Assembly (NCBI GenBank): GCA_030605125.1
Contig: JAUWBD010000033.1
Location: 1-33,374, forward strand
Length of the DNA stretch: 33,374 nt
From: Verrucomicrobiota bacterium
GTDB lineage: Bacteria; Verrucomicrobiota; Verrucomicrobiia; Opitutales; Opitutaceae
Direction of reading: 5' to 3'
Below the pieces are notes generated by a model. It did no database searches. It saw only the letters and a program-made list of their open reading frames with translations, and was not told the DNA's origin. The first letter of the stretch is position 1; each line of letters opens with the position of its first letter. This document shows, piece after piece, positions 1 to 7,286 of the stretch. The position numbers and the translations under genes were made by a program.

Positions 1-1874
1 TCTTCGCCAAGTGCCACCACGGCATGTGCTACTACCCGACCAAGACGGGCACGACGCACCCGGCGCTCGGCAAGCGAGACCTGCTCGGCGAGATGATCGA
101 GGCGCTGCACCGCGAGGGCATCCGTTGTCCCGTTTACACCACGGTGGCGTGGGAGGAGAACATCGCCGACCTGCGGCCCGACTGGCGCCAGATCCGCGCC
201 GACGGCACCTTCGCCCAGTGCGGCAACGCCGACTTCAGCAAGCCACGCCACCCCGGTGGCTGGCGTTTCAACGACTGGCTCAACCCGGACTATCAGGACT
301 ACATGGAGGCGCACACCCGCGAGCTCTTCGACCGCTACGGCAAGCTCGACGGGCTCTTTTACGACATCGTGTTTTTCGACAACCGGGCGCACCACAGCGC
401 GGCCTGCCTCGCCTACCGCAAGAAGCACGGCTTCCTCGCCGAGGACAACGAGACCTTCAAGCGCTTCGAGGCGCATGCGCAGGCGAGCTTCGCGGCGCGC
501 TACTCCAAGCTCATCCGCGGCCTCTCGCCGGAGACGACGGTTTTCTACAACACGCCCTTCGACGTCTTCATCGACGGCACGGGCGGCCGGCAACGGATCG
601 CGAATTGCTCGCACGTGGAGATCGAGTCGCTGCCCTCGGGCTTCTGGGGCTATTACCATTTTCCCCGTCTCGCTCGCGGCGCCGGCCGCTGGGGCAAGCC
701 TTGGATCGGCATGACCGGCCGTTTCCAAAAAATGTGGGGCGACTTCGGCGGCATCAAGCCGCAGGCGGCACTCGAGTATGAGTGCTTCCGTTCGCAGGCC
801 CTCGGAGGCGGCAACTCCGTCGGCGACCAGCTCCCGCCGCGCGGCACGCTCGACGCCGCGGCCTATCGGCTCATCGGCGCCGTTTACGCGCAGTGCGAGG
901 CCGCCGAGCCCTTTTACGCGGGCAGCGTGGAGCTGCCGCAGGTCGGTGTGCTCTCGGCCAACCACCCCGCCAAAAATCTCGGCGAGACGGGCAAATCCGA
1001 CGAGGGCGCGATCCAGATGTGCGAGGAGTCGCACTACGAGGTCACGCTGCTCGACGATCAGTCGGACTTGCGGCCCTACTCGCTGCTCGTGTTGCCCGAC
1101 GACACCGTAGTGACTTCGAAACTACACGCGAAGCTGAAAGCCTTCCACGCCAAGGGCGGCAAGCTGGTGCTCTCGCATCTCGCCGGCCGCGACGCCGCGG
1201 GCAGGTGGGCGCTCGACTTCCTGCCGCTCGCCTTCGACGGCGAGGTGGAGAAGTTTCCCACCTTCTGGCGCGCGCGAAAAGCCTTCTGGCCCGAGCTGAG
1301 CGCGAGCGACCGCGTCTTCTACACCCAAGGCGTGAACGTGAAGCCCGGTCGCGGCGTGGAGGTGCTCGTGGATCGCGTGCTGCCCTACTTCAAGCGCACC
1401 GATCTCACGTTCTCCTCGCACTTCCAGACGCCCCCGGTCGCCAAGGCGGACCGGTTCCCGGCCGTGGTCGCGGGCAAGGGCTTCGTTTACTTCGCCGACC
1501 CGATTTTCCGCGAGTATCGGCAGGTGGGCAATCTGGCCGCGCGCGACGTCTGGCTGCGCGTGGTGCGCGACCTCATCGGGCCCGCGCCGGTGGGCGACGG
1601 TTTGCCCACGACGGTGGGCTGCTCCGCGCGGCGCCGTGGGCGCGACTTGATCGTCACGCTCCTGCACTACGTGCCGGTGCGCAAGGCGCTCGAGCTCGAC
1701 GTCTGCGAGGAGCGCATGAGTTTCGCCGGCGAGGTGCTGCGCCTGCCCGCGAAGGCGAAGGAGCTGCGCGTCTTTGGCACGGGCGAGAAACTCCCCCGCT
1801 CGGCCGACGGCAAGGGCTTCGTGTTGCCCGCCGTGAAGGGACGCCTCCTGCTCGAGGTGCCGGGCTTTTTCTGA
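1..1874 (+). CDS. Glycoside hydrolase, GHL6-like with beta-galactosidase trimerisation-type domain (5' end cut by window)
   Basis: The reading frame is open from base 3 to the TGA at 1872-1874, so the true start lies before the window; the ATG at 24 is internal (FAKCHHG precedes it in frame). The N-terminal half looks like the (beta/alpha)8-barrel family called hypothetical glycosyl hydrolase 6: CHHGMCYYPTK, an RPDW block, and GLFYDIVFFDN, whose Asp is a candidate catalytic acid. The second half resembles the beta-galactosidase trimerisation fold (VGVLSANHP, then LLVLPDD and GGKLVLSHLAG), followed by a small C-terminal beta domain. That architecture is shared with GH151-type alpha-L-fucosidases and other uncharacterised clan members, so the substrate cannot be fixed. 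No signal peptide can be judged because the N-terminus is missing. It is followed 67 bases later by a VOC-family gene on the same strand. Confidence 0.8.
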   Translation, partial: FAKCHHGMCYYPTKTGTTHPALGKRDLLGEMIEALHREGIRCPVYTTVAWEENIADLRPDWRQIRADGTFAQCGNADFSKPRHPGGWRFNDWLNPDYQDYMEAHTRELFDRYGKLDGLFYDIVFFDNRAHHSAACLAYRKKHGFLAEDNETFKRFEAHAQASFAARYSKLIRGLSPETTVFYNTPFDVFIDGTGGRQRIANCSHVEIESLPSGFWGYYHFPRLARGAGRWGKPWIGMTGRFQKMWGDFGGIKPQAALEYECFRSQALGGGNSVGDQLPPRGTLDAAAYRLIGAVYAQCEAAEPFYAGSVELPQVGVLSANHPAKNLGETGKSDEGAIQMCEESHYEVTLLDDQSDLRPYSLLVLPDDTVVTSKLHAKLKAFHAKGGKLVLSHLAGRDAAGRWALDFLPLAFDGEVEKFPTFWRARKAFWPELSASDRVFYTQGVNVKPGRGVEVLVDRVLPYFKRTDLTFSSHFQTPPVAKADRFPAVVAGKGFVYFADPIFREYRQVGNLAARDVWLRVVRDLIGPAPVGDGLPTTVGCSARRRGRDLIVTLLHYVPVRKALELDVCEERMSFAGEVLRLPAKAKELRVFGTGEKLPRSADGKGFVLPAVKGRLLLEVPGFF

Positions 1875-1941
1875 GGCCGGGGTGCGCCGGTGGTTGCCTT
1901 GGCGGGAGGCGCGGTGCTTCCTGCCTTGCACCCCCTTGGCC

Positions 1942-2400
1942 ATGATTCGCCGCCTCGCCCACCTCTGCCTGCACACGGACCAGCTTGATCGTCTGATTGA
2001 GTTCTACCGCGACTCGCTGGGCTTGTCGGTGAAGTTCCGGTTTGTTGCGGCTGACGGCGCGGTCTTTGGCGCCTACGTCTCGGCGGGCGATTCGACCTTC
2101 GTCGAGTTCTTCGACCGTCGTCTCGCCGCGCGGCAATGGGGCGGCGGCGCCGAGCCCGCGCCGCTCACGGAGGGGTCTCGTTACGGGCATTTTTGTCTGG
2201 AGGTGGCGGGATTGGCCGAGTTTCGGCTCGCGTTGCTCGCTCGCGGGGTGGAGGTCGGGGAGTTACGCGAGGGGCTCGATGGCTCCTGGCAGGCATGGCT
2301 GAGCGACCCCGACGGCAATCGGATCGAGTTGATGGAATACACGCCGCGAAGCGCGCAGCTGGCGGCCGGGAGCGACGGGACGGTGCGTTCGGCGACGTGA
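1942..2400 (+). CDS. VOC-superfamily (glyoxalase/bleomycin-resistance fold) protein
   Basis: A 152-residue protein with the paired beta-alpha-beta-beta-beta modules of the vicinal oxygen chelate fold. The four positions that bind the metal in glyoxalase I all hold usable ligands: His7 (AHLCLHT), Glu55 (STFVEFFD), His83 (YGHFCLEV) and Glu129 (DPDGNRIELMEY). The last motif is the family hallmark. This matches a lactoylglutathione-lyase-like enzyme, but VOC proteins also include isomerases, dioxygenases and fosfomycin/bleomycin-resistance proteins, so the reaction is not assigned. The ATG at 1942 was preferred to an upstream in-frame start at 1882 because the fold begins at once with MIRRLAHLCLHT. 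It is probably cytoplasmic and could be co-transcribed with the hydrolase upstream. Confidence 0.88.
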   Translation: MIRRLAHLCLHTDQLDRLIEFYRDSLGLSVKFRFVAADGAVFGAYVSAGDSTFVEFFDRRLAARQWGGGAEPAPLTEGSRYGHFCLEVAGLAEFRLALLARGVEVGELREGLDGSWQAWLSDPDGNRIELMEYTPRSAQLAAGSDGTVRSAT

Positions 2401-2410
2401 GGCGTAGGCG

Positions 2411-2463
2411 GAGGGGCCTAGCCGCGGGCTGCGAAGCGACGAGTGCTAGGGTGAGGGGCCTAG
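2411..2463. repeat. CTAG-rich REP-like intergenic repeat
   Basis: An 11-base direct repeat, GAGGGGCCTAG, occurs at 2411-2421 and 2453-2463, 42 bases apart. Between the copies lies an inverted pair, CCTAGC (2417-2422) and GCTAGG (2445-2450), which could fold into a stem-loop. The composition (GAGGGGC, CTAGGGTGAGGG) resembles the short palindromic repeats scattered between genes in many bacteria. A related CTAGCCGCG plus GGCCTAG stretch occurs at about 16012-16028 in another intergenic gap. Whether this is a dispersed family, an operator or chance cannot be told from one window. Confidence 0.35.
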
Positions 2464-2564
2464 AGAAAAGACCTTGCGCCTGGACAGGGCCCGGGCATTA
2501 CGTAGTCGGAGTCGTCGGTGTTTCGACGGCTGAAAATCATAATCCAAATACATTCGTTCCCGCT

Positions 2565-2915
2565 ATGAAAACCACCCGCAAGACCCAGGGCTTCACCCTC
2601 GTCGAAATCATGATCGTTGTCGTCATCATCGGCCTTCTGGCCGCGATGGCCATCCCCGCGTTCCAGAAGGTCCGCACTGCCTCCCAAGACAAGGCCGTCC
2701 TTAATAACGCCCGTCAGCTCGGTGCCGCCGCCGACCAATACTTCCTCGAGCACGGCACTTCGACCGCGCAGATCACCTCGCTCGTTGGCTCCGCGAACTA
2801 CATCAAGTCTCTCAGCACCGTCGCGAACGAGAGCTATCCGCAAACCTACACCCAAGGCACCGCGATCGAGATCACGGGCATCGCCGGCGCTCGCACGATT
2901 ACTTACCTCCAATAA
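2565..2915 (+). CDS. Prepilin-type N-terminal cleavage/methylation protein (pilin or pseudopilin), copy 1
   Basis: A 116-residue type IV pilin/type II pseudopilin-like protein. The leader MKTTRKTQG ends in the Gly at -1 required by prepilin peptidase, and the mature protein starts FTLVE with Phe1 (methylated in the family) and Glu5 (assembly). About 20 hydrophobic residues follow, then a short globular domain with NNARQLGAAADQYFLE and SLSTVANESYP. No Cys pair is present, unlike the disulfide loop of classical PilA. An unusually short head suggests a pilin-like subunit of a verrucomicrobial type IV pilus or secretion pseudopilus; none of the assembly ATPase, platform or secretin genes is nearby. 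The start at 2565 gives a normal leader. A second copy follows directly after a strong terminator. Confidence 0.9.
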   Translation: MKTTRKTQGFTLVEIMIVVVIIGLLAAMAIPAFQKVRTASQDKAVLNNARQLGAAADQYFLEHGTSTAQITSLVGSANYIKSLSTVANESYPQTYTQGTAIEITGIAGARTITYLQ

Positions 2916-2940
2916 GCGAGGTAGAGATCCAAGACACCCA

Positions 2941-2971
2941 CCGCTTGCCCCACCGGCAGGCGGTTTTTTTT
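2941..2971 (+). terminator. Intrinsic terminator after prepilin copy 1
   Basis: A 9-bp stem (2941-2949 with 2955-2963, one G-U pair) closes a 5-base loop, CCACC, and is followed by eight T (2964-2971). It lies 25 bases after the stop of prepilin copy 1. The next start codon is at 2985, only 13 bases beyond the T tract, so copy 2 must be expressed by read-through or from a promoter inside copy 1. Confidence 0.92.
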
Positions 2972-2984
2972 GGACCCCAAAATC

Positions 2985-3323
2985 ATGAATACCAAGGGTT
3001 TTACCCTAGTGGAGGTCATGGTTGTGGTGGTGATAATCGGCCTCTTGGCCGCGCTTGCGGTTCCTGCGTTGCAGCGGGTGCGGGCTTCGTCTCAGGATAA
3101 TACTGTGCTCAACAACGCGCGCCAGCTCGGCGCCGCTGCGGATCAGTATTTTCTCGAGCAGGGCGTGTCCACCGTCGCGATCGCTTCGTTGGTCGGCCCA
3201 GGATCCTACATAAGGTCGCTTTCGACGGTAGCCAACGAGTCTTATCCGCTGGTATATACCCAGAGCGTTCCGATAACCGTGAGCGGAATCGCCGGCAACC
3301 GCACGATCACCTACAGCCACTGA
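2985..3323 (+). CDS. Prepilin-type N-terminal cleavage/methylation protein, copy 2
   Basis: A 112-residue paralogue of the preceding gene. By hand alignment from the leader Gly, 78 of 108 positions match with no gaps. The leader is only MNTKG, then mature FTLVE with Glu5 kept and a hydrophobic helix. The block VLNNARQLGAAADQYFLE and the SLSTVANESYP segment are identical in both copies, while the C-terminal strands diverge. The ATG at 2985 was chosen over a TTG at 2970 because it gives a proper leader and the TTG lies in the terminator T tract. DNA composition is more AT-rich than copy 1, so the copies differ in synonymous codons. It is probably a second subunit of the same pilus or pseudopilus. 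It is followed by its own terminator and a GT-C gene. Confidence 0.9.
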   Translation: MNTKGFTLVEVMVVVVIIGLLAALAVPALQRVRASSQDNTVLNNARQLGAAADQYFLEQGVSTVAIASLVGPGSYIRSLSTVANESYPLVYTQSVPITVSGIAGNRTITYSH

Positions 3324-3350
3324 GCTTCCTTGTTGATTGCTCTTAATCGA

Positions 3351-3377
3351 CCGCCTCACTGTGTGAGGCGGTTTTTT
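3351..3377 (+). terminator. Intrinsic terminator after prepilin copy 2, abutting the next ATG
   Basis: A perfect 9-bp stem (3351-3359 with 3363-3371, CCGCCTCAC/GTGAGGCGG) closes the 3-base loop TGT and is followed by six T (3372-3377). The ATG of the next gene is the very next base (3378). The hairpin therefore fills the place where a ribosome binding site would lie. Both terminators share the form ACCGC...GGCGGTTTTTT. Confidence 0.92.
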
Positions 3378-5243
3378 ATGATCAAACGCGTCTTGTTATT
3401 TATTCTAATCGCGTTGTTGGCGCTGCAGTTGGGTTTCCTGACGTTCACGCCCGCTGAGGCAATAGGTTTGGTCAAGGTCGGGGGCTACCCGATGATGTTG
3501 GTGACGCACGTCTTGTTGGCGCTTTGCTTGGTAAAGAGTTTGAGGGGGGCGGTGGGCTCGGCTTGGGCCGAGGCAAAGACGAGGTGGATGATCCCGTTGT
3601 TTCTGGTCGGTGCCGCGGCTTTCTTGCATGTCCATGAGCGACACGAGTTTAAGATAGTGGCCGACGAGTTGGTCATCGGCAACGCCGCGATGCAGATGCA
3701 TTTTTCGCGCGAAGCCTCTTTGGCGGTGCGAGCTTATGACTACGCGGGAAATTACACCGTTTTCAACACCGTGGTGGATAAGCGTCCCCTCGCTTTCCCC
3801 TTTCTGCTCGCGACCCTACACGATCTAGTCGGATACCGGGTGGACAATGTTTTTTGGCTGAATGCCGCGATTAGTTTGGGATTGGTGACGGTGCTTTGGC
3901 TTGTGGGAAGACGTCTTGGCGGCACTAAAGCGGGCGTGGCGGCCGTGGTTTTGATCTGCGGGGTTCCGCTGATCGCCCAAAACGCCACGGCGGCCGGCTT
4001 CGAGTTGTATAATCTTTTCATGCTGTTGCTCACGCTCTGGCTGGGCATGCGCTACGCCGAGCGCCCCGACACTTGGCGATTGGGGGCGTTCGTGCTCGCC
4101 GGCGTGGTGCTCTGCCAAGTGCGTTACGAATCCGCCCTCTTCGTTCTTCCGGTGGGCGCGACGGTATTGTGGGTGTGGTGGCGGGATCGAAGGATGGACC
4201 TCAATCCCATCGTCTTGGCGACCCCTCTTCTGATGCTGGCGGTGCCCCTCCAAAACAATGTTTTTCGTGTTTATGAGAGCACATGGCAGCTGGGGGACGT
4301 GCAGGGCGCCACGTCACCGTTTGGGCTCCGGTATTTCTACGACAACGTCGGCCACGCGCTCCGTTTTTTCTTCAGTTTCAACGGAGAGCAACCCAGCTCT
4401 TGGCTGCTCGCGGTTCTGGGGATCATGGGCGTGGGGTTTTCTGTTCTGTTGGTTTACAAGGACCACAGAAAAATCGCCGAAACCGAACCGGCTCGCTTCG
4501 TGGCCGTTGTTTTCATGGTGGGGTTGCTCCTGCACACCGCCCTGATGTTGTGTTACTTTTGGGGGAAATGGGACGACCCCATCATTCGGCGCCTCAGTCT
4601 GCCCGCCCACGGGCTGCTGGTGGTGGCGGTGTTGTTCGTCTGGGACCGGCTCGTCCGGCATCCGAAGGCCTGGGAGGGATTGGTGGTGGCTGGTGGCATC
4701 TACATCGCGACCTTCACCGTTCCCGCCTCGGCGAAGCATATGTTCACGCAGGAGAATTTCGCGGCCGCCACCTGCAACTGGGTTTCGGACTATATCAAAC
4801 GAGAGGTTCCGGGCACAGCGCTCGCCATCGACGACAACGCCGGGCATGTCTGGTTTCTTCATCGCAAATCCTGCATCAATCCCGACCGGCTTTCGGTGGC
4901 TTGGGAGGGATACGCCACGCATTTCGAGCGTCGTAGTTTCAGCGATTACATCGTGGTGCAGCGCATAAGAGTGGATCAGGCGACGGACCAAAAATATGTT
5001 TCCGGACAAGATGACGTGGGGGAGGGGCTGGAACTTGAATTGGTGGCTGAGCGTGCGTTCGCCCCTTTCTATGTTATCCGCATCAGCCGCGTGACGGGGG
5101 TGGATAGGGAGAAGCTTCGGGCTTGGGCGGAGAATCGGGCGCAAATCCGGCAGGACGCTTTGAATGCCGGGTCGAAGACCGCGTGGGTGCCGGAACCGAT
5201 AGACCCCGATCTGCTGGCCCGCTGGTTCAAGGCGCTGCCTTGA
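3378..5243 (+). CDS. Polytopic GT-C type glycosyltransferase (PMT/ArnT-like), next to prepilins
   Basis: A 621-residue membrane protein with many hydrophobic segments to about residue 460 and a soluble C-terminal region of about 160 residues. An acidic pair, Asp96-Glu97 in KIVADELVIGN, lies in the first large loop after a membrane segment. This is where GT-C enzymes (PMT, ArnT, PglL-like) carry their catalytic acid. VDKRPLAFPFLLATLHDLVGYR matches the KRPxxxP region of PMT/ArnT-like proteins. Such enzymes move a sugar from a polyprenyl-phosphate donor to a lipid, glycan or protein outside the membrane. The ATG at 3378 touches a terminator, and no Shine-Dalgarno is possible there; it is kept because the first membrane helix starts at once. 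The sequence is visibly less GC-rich than the genes after it. The 3' end overlaps the convergent gene by 17 bases. The acceptor could be the pilin, but this is only inferred from position. Confidence 0.8.
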   Translation: MIKRVLLFILIALLALQLGFLTFTPAEAIGLVKVGGYPMMLVTHVLLALCLVKSLRGAVGSAWAEAKTRWMIPLFLVGAAAFLHVHERHEFKIVADELVIGNAAMQMHFSREASLAVRAYDYAGNYTVFNTVVDKRPLAFPFLLATLHDLVGYRVDNVFWLNAAISLGLVTVLWLVGRRLGGTKAGVAAVVLICGVPLIAQNATAAGFELYNLFMLLLTLWLGMRYAERPDTWRLGAFVLAGVVLCQVRYESALFVLPVGATVLWVWWRDRRMDLNPIVLATPLLMLAVPLQNNVFRVYESTWQLGDVQGATSPFGLRYFYDNVGHALRFFFSFNGEQPSSWLLAVLGIMGVGFSVLLVYKDHRKIAETEPARFVAVVFMVGLLLHTALMLCYFWGKWDDPIIRRLSLPAHGLLVVAVLFVWDRLVRHPKAWEGLVVAGGIYIATFTVPASAKHMFTQENFAAATCNWVSDYIKREVPGTALAIDDNAGHVWFLHRKSCINPDRLSVAWEGYATHFERRSFSDYIVVQRIRVDQATDQKYVSGQDDVGEGLELELVAERAFAPFYVIRISRVTGVDREKLRAWAENRAQIRQDALNAGSKTAWVPEPIDPDLLARWFKALP

Positions 5244-7212
5244 CGGCGGCTCGGCCTTCGGCGGCGGACTCCAGAAGCCGAACGAACTCCCGGGTGTCGG
5301 CGTCCACCGCGATCGCGATCTCGTCGTGCTCAAGACGGTAAACAAGGATCGCGGAGTTTATGACGGCCTCCGGCTTTTTCAGCTTCAGGTAATTGCTCAG
5401 TCGTGCGAACCGCAGGCGCTCGAAGAGCCAGGCTTGGCGGGCCTTGGCGTCGCCTTTCGAGCTGATGATCCCGTCGAACAAGGCGGGTGAATCCCTGCGA
5501 AGTGCGGCGAGTATCTGGAAGGTGTTCTCCTTCGCGTCGGTCCAAGGGCCATTCACCAAGCTGTAGCTATCTTGGAGAATGGTGGCGCTTACGCAGTAGA
5601 GGCCCGGTTCCAAGGGTTCGATGCGGGGCGGGCGCCAAAGTGTGGAGTAGGGCGCGAACTGGATCGCGGATATCCCTTCGTGGCGGGGATCGCCCACGCC
5701 AAAATAAGTGAGATAGACGGGTTCCTCGGGCCGCCTGTTCGCGGCCAGCCACGAAGCGAGCGCGGGCAGCTCTTGCCCCCAGTCCAGCGAGCTGTCCACT
5801 AGATGCTCAAACCGTGTTTCTGGAGGGCCCGCGAACGCGTTGAAATACGAGAAGTAGTTGGGGTAGGTCCGAGTCGTTTCGACGGCCAGCAAAAGTCCGA
5901 CCAAGGCCGCGCAACCGCGGGCGATTCTACCGGCGCCGGGGTGTAAAAGGGCGCCGGCGCAAACGAACAGGGGCAGATAAAGGGGCAGGATGTGACGATG
6001 GCCGATGTTGAGGTTGCTGGTCAGCGAAGCCAGGCCATAGACGCCAAGCAAAACGAGCAAAGGTGCCAATCTCCTCAAATCATTGGTTATCTGTGGTTTG
6101 CGGGCTATCCAGCGTCGCGTGGCCAGCGCGGCGAGCGCGATGACAACCAGCAGTTCCGCAAAAGTCGATTTGAGGACAAACGCATAGGGGAAGAACCACC
6201 ACCAGCCGGTGGTGCTGACCTCGCCGGCGGCGAAGGCGCCTCGTGCTTCACTGGCGCGCAGCACGTAGGCCAATCCATGGGTAAATGCCTGCGGGAGAAT
6301 CTGGTGCTCCTTAAGAGCGACGAGGAGCATGCGGCGAGCGCCTTGCTCCGGGAGAAGCTCTTCCCATGGAACGTAAAGGTTGGCGGCAGCGGGCAGTCCG
6401 GGCGCCGCCGCTTCGTAGCGAAAGCCGAACGCCGCCCAGATGACCAAGAGCGCGGCGCCCGCATGAAGGATGACCAAGGGCAGCAGTCGGCCGAGGCTCC
6501 CGAGAAGCCGGGCTCGCGAGAGGGCGCTTGGCTTGGTCGCCTCGTGCCAGAAAAAAAGCACGGCGTAGATGGCGGGAAGAAGGAGGAACGAAAATTTGGC
6601 GATGGCGCACAGACCTGTGAGCGCGAGACTCGCGGCCAGGCGGCCGCGCCCCGGCTTTTCCAAGAACGCCCAGAACGCTCCGGTGGCGGCTAAAAGGCAG
6701 ACGGCGGCGCACATGTCCGAGGTGACCAGGGGCGCGTGCGCGAGCACCGTGGCCGATCCGGCGCAGAGCGAGAGGGAGAGCAGGCCGCCCGCCGTCCCCC
6801 AAAGGCGGCGCGACCACACGAACACCAGAAGACCGGCGGCCACGCCCCAAAGCGTCATCGCGGCCCTGCTCGTGGCGAGGAGCAGTTCCGGGGAGTTGCC
6901 CGATTCGTAGAGGAACTCCTGGCCGATCCTCCACACGTCGGAGGCGCTCCAAAACCGGGGAGCCGCGTCCGGGTCCAGTCGAGGGGAGAGCGGCATCACC
7001 GCGAGGCCGGCCCAGCGCTGCGGGAGGTTGCCGTTTTCGGGCTGCAGGCGGTAGTCGTTGAGTGTCCAGTAGGCGTAGCCCGCGGTGAGGTGGGCGCTTT
7101 CATCAAACGCGACACCCTTGCCGAGCGTGGAGGTCCAGGCCGTCCATGCGTGGAGCGCGAGCAAGAAGGTGACTAGGGCGAGGACGAGGGCCCGGCGCGG
7201 TGGGACGGCCAT
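5227..7212 (-). CDS. Polytopic GT-C type glycosyltransferase (PMT/ArnT-like)
   Basis: A 661-residue membrane protein starting MAVPPRRALVLALVTFLLALHAW, a signal-anchor-like first helix. The first outside loop carries FDESAHLTAGYAYW with Asp37-Glu38 at the catalytic GT-C position, then a NGNLPQRWAGLAV segment equivalent to the HPP/NPPL region of PMT family members. About ten further hydrophobic segments follow, including GHRHILPLYLPLFVCAGALL, close to the RHxLP motif of ArnT-like enzymes, and then a soluble C-terminal domain of roughly 200 residues. It would transfer a polyprenyl-phosphate-linked sugar on the outer face of the inner membrane. The ATG at 7212 was chosen because residues read upstream of it are Arg/Pro-rich and unlike protein. 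It diverges from a methyltransferase across 74 bases and overlaps the previous gene tail to tail. Confidence 0.82.
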   Translation of the reverse strand: MAVPPRRALVLALVTFLLALHAWTAWTSTLGKGVAFDESAHLTAGYAYWTLNDYRLQPENGNLPQRWAGLAVMPLSPRLDPDAAPRFWSASDVWRIGQEFLYESGNSPELLLATSRAAMTLWGVAAGLLVFVWSRRLWGTAGGLLSLSLCAGSATVLAHAPLVTSDMCAAVCLLAATGAFWAFLEKPGRGRLAASLALTGLCAIAKFSFLLLPAIYAVLFFWHEATKPSALSRARLLGSLGRLLPLVILHAGAALLVIWAAFGFRYEAAAPGLPAAANLYVPWEELLPEQGARRMLLVALKEHQILPQAFTHGLAYVLRASEARGAFAAGEVSTTGWWWFFPYAFVLKSTFAELLVVIALAALATRRWIARKPQITNDLRRLAPLLVLLGVYGLASLTSNLNIGHRHILPLYLPLFVCAGALLHPGAGRIARGCAALVGLLLAVETTRTYPNYFSYFNAFAGPPETRFEHLVDSSLDWGQELPALASWLAANRRPEEPVYLTYFGVGDPRHEGISAIQFAPYSTLWRPPRIEPLEPGLYCVSATILQDSYSLVNGPWTDAKENTFQILAALRRDSPALFDGIISSKGDAKARQAWLFERLRFARLSNYLKLKKPEAVINSAILVYRLEHDEIAIAVDADTREFVRLLESAAEGRAAVKAAP

Positions 7213-7286
7213 GTGCGTTGGACGGGTAATTGACGTGACAGAGGTTCCCGCGCAGCGAAGGGTCGTCAACCTTTGCGACGTCCCGG

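Noticed and set aside
2479-2498. Sigma-54 type promoter before the prepilins (TGGACAGGGCCCGGGC)
   Set aside because: The GG and GC are one base too far apart for the -24/-12 pattern, and the TTGC part is missing.
2538-2543. CATAAT as a -10 box for the prepilin gene
   Set aside because: No acceptable -35 hexamer lies 16-18 bases upstream (TCGGTG at that place), so it is not listed as a promoter, although transcription must begin somewhere in 2401-2564.
5992-6693. A 233-codon frame on + opposite the GT-C gene at 5227-7212
   Set aside because: The translation is Gln/Arg/Gly-rich without hydrophobic core or motif, while the - strand shows a full membrane protein.
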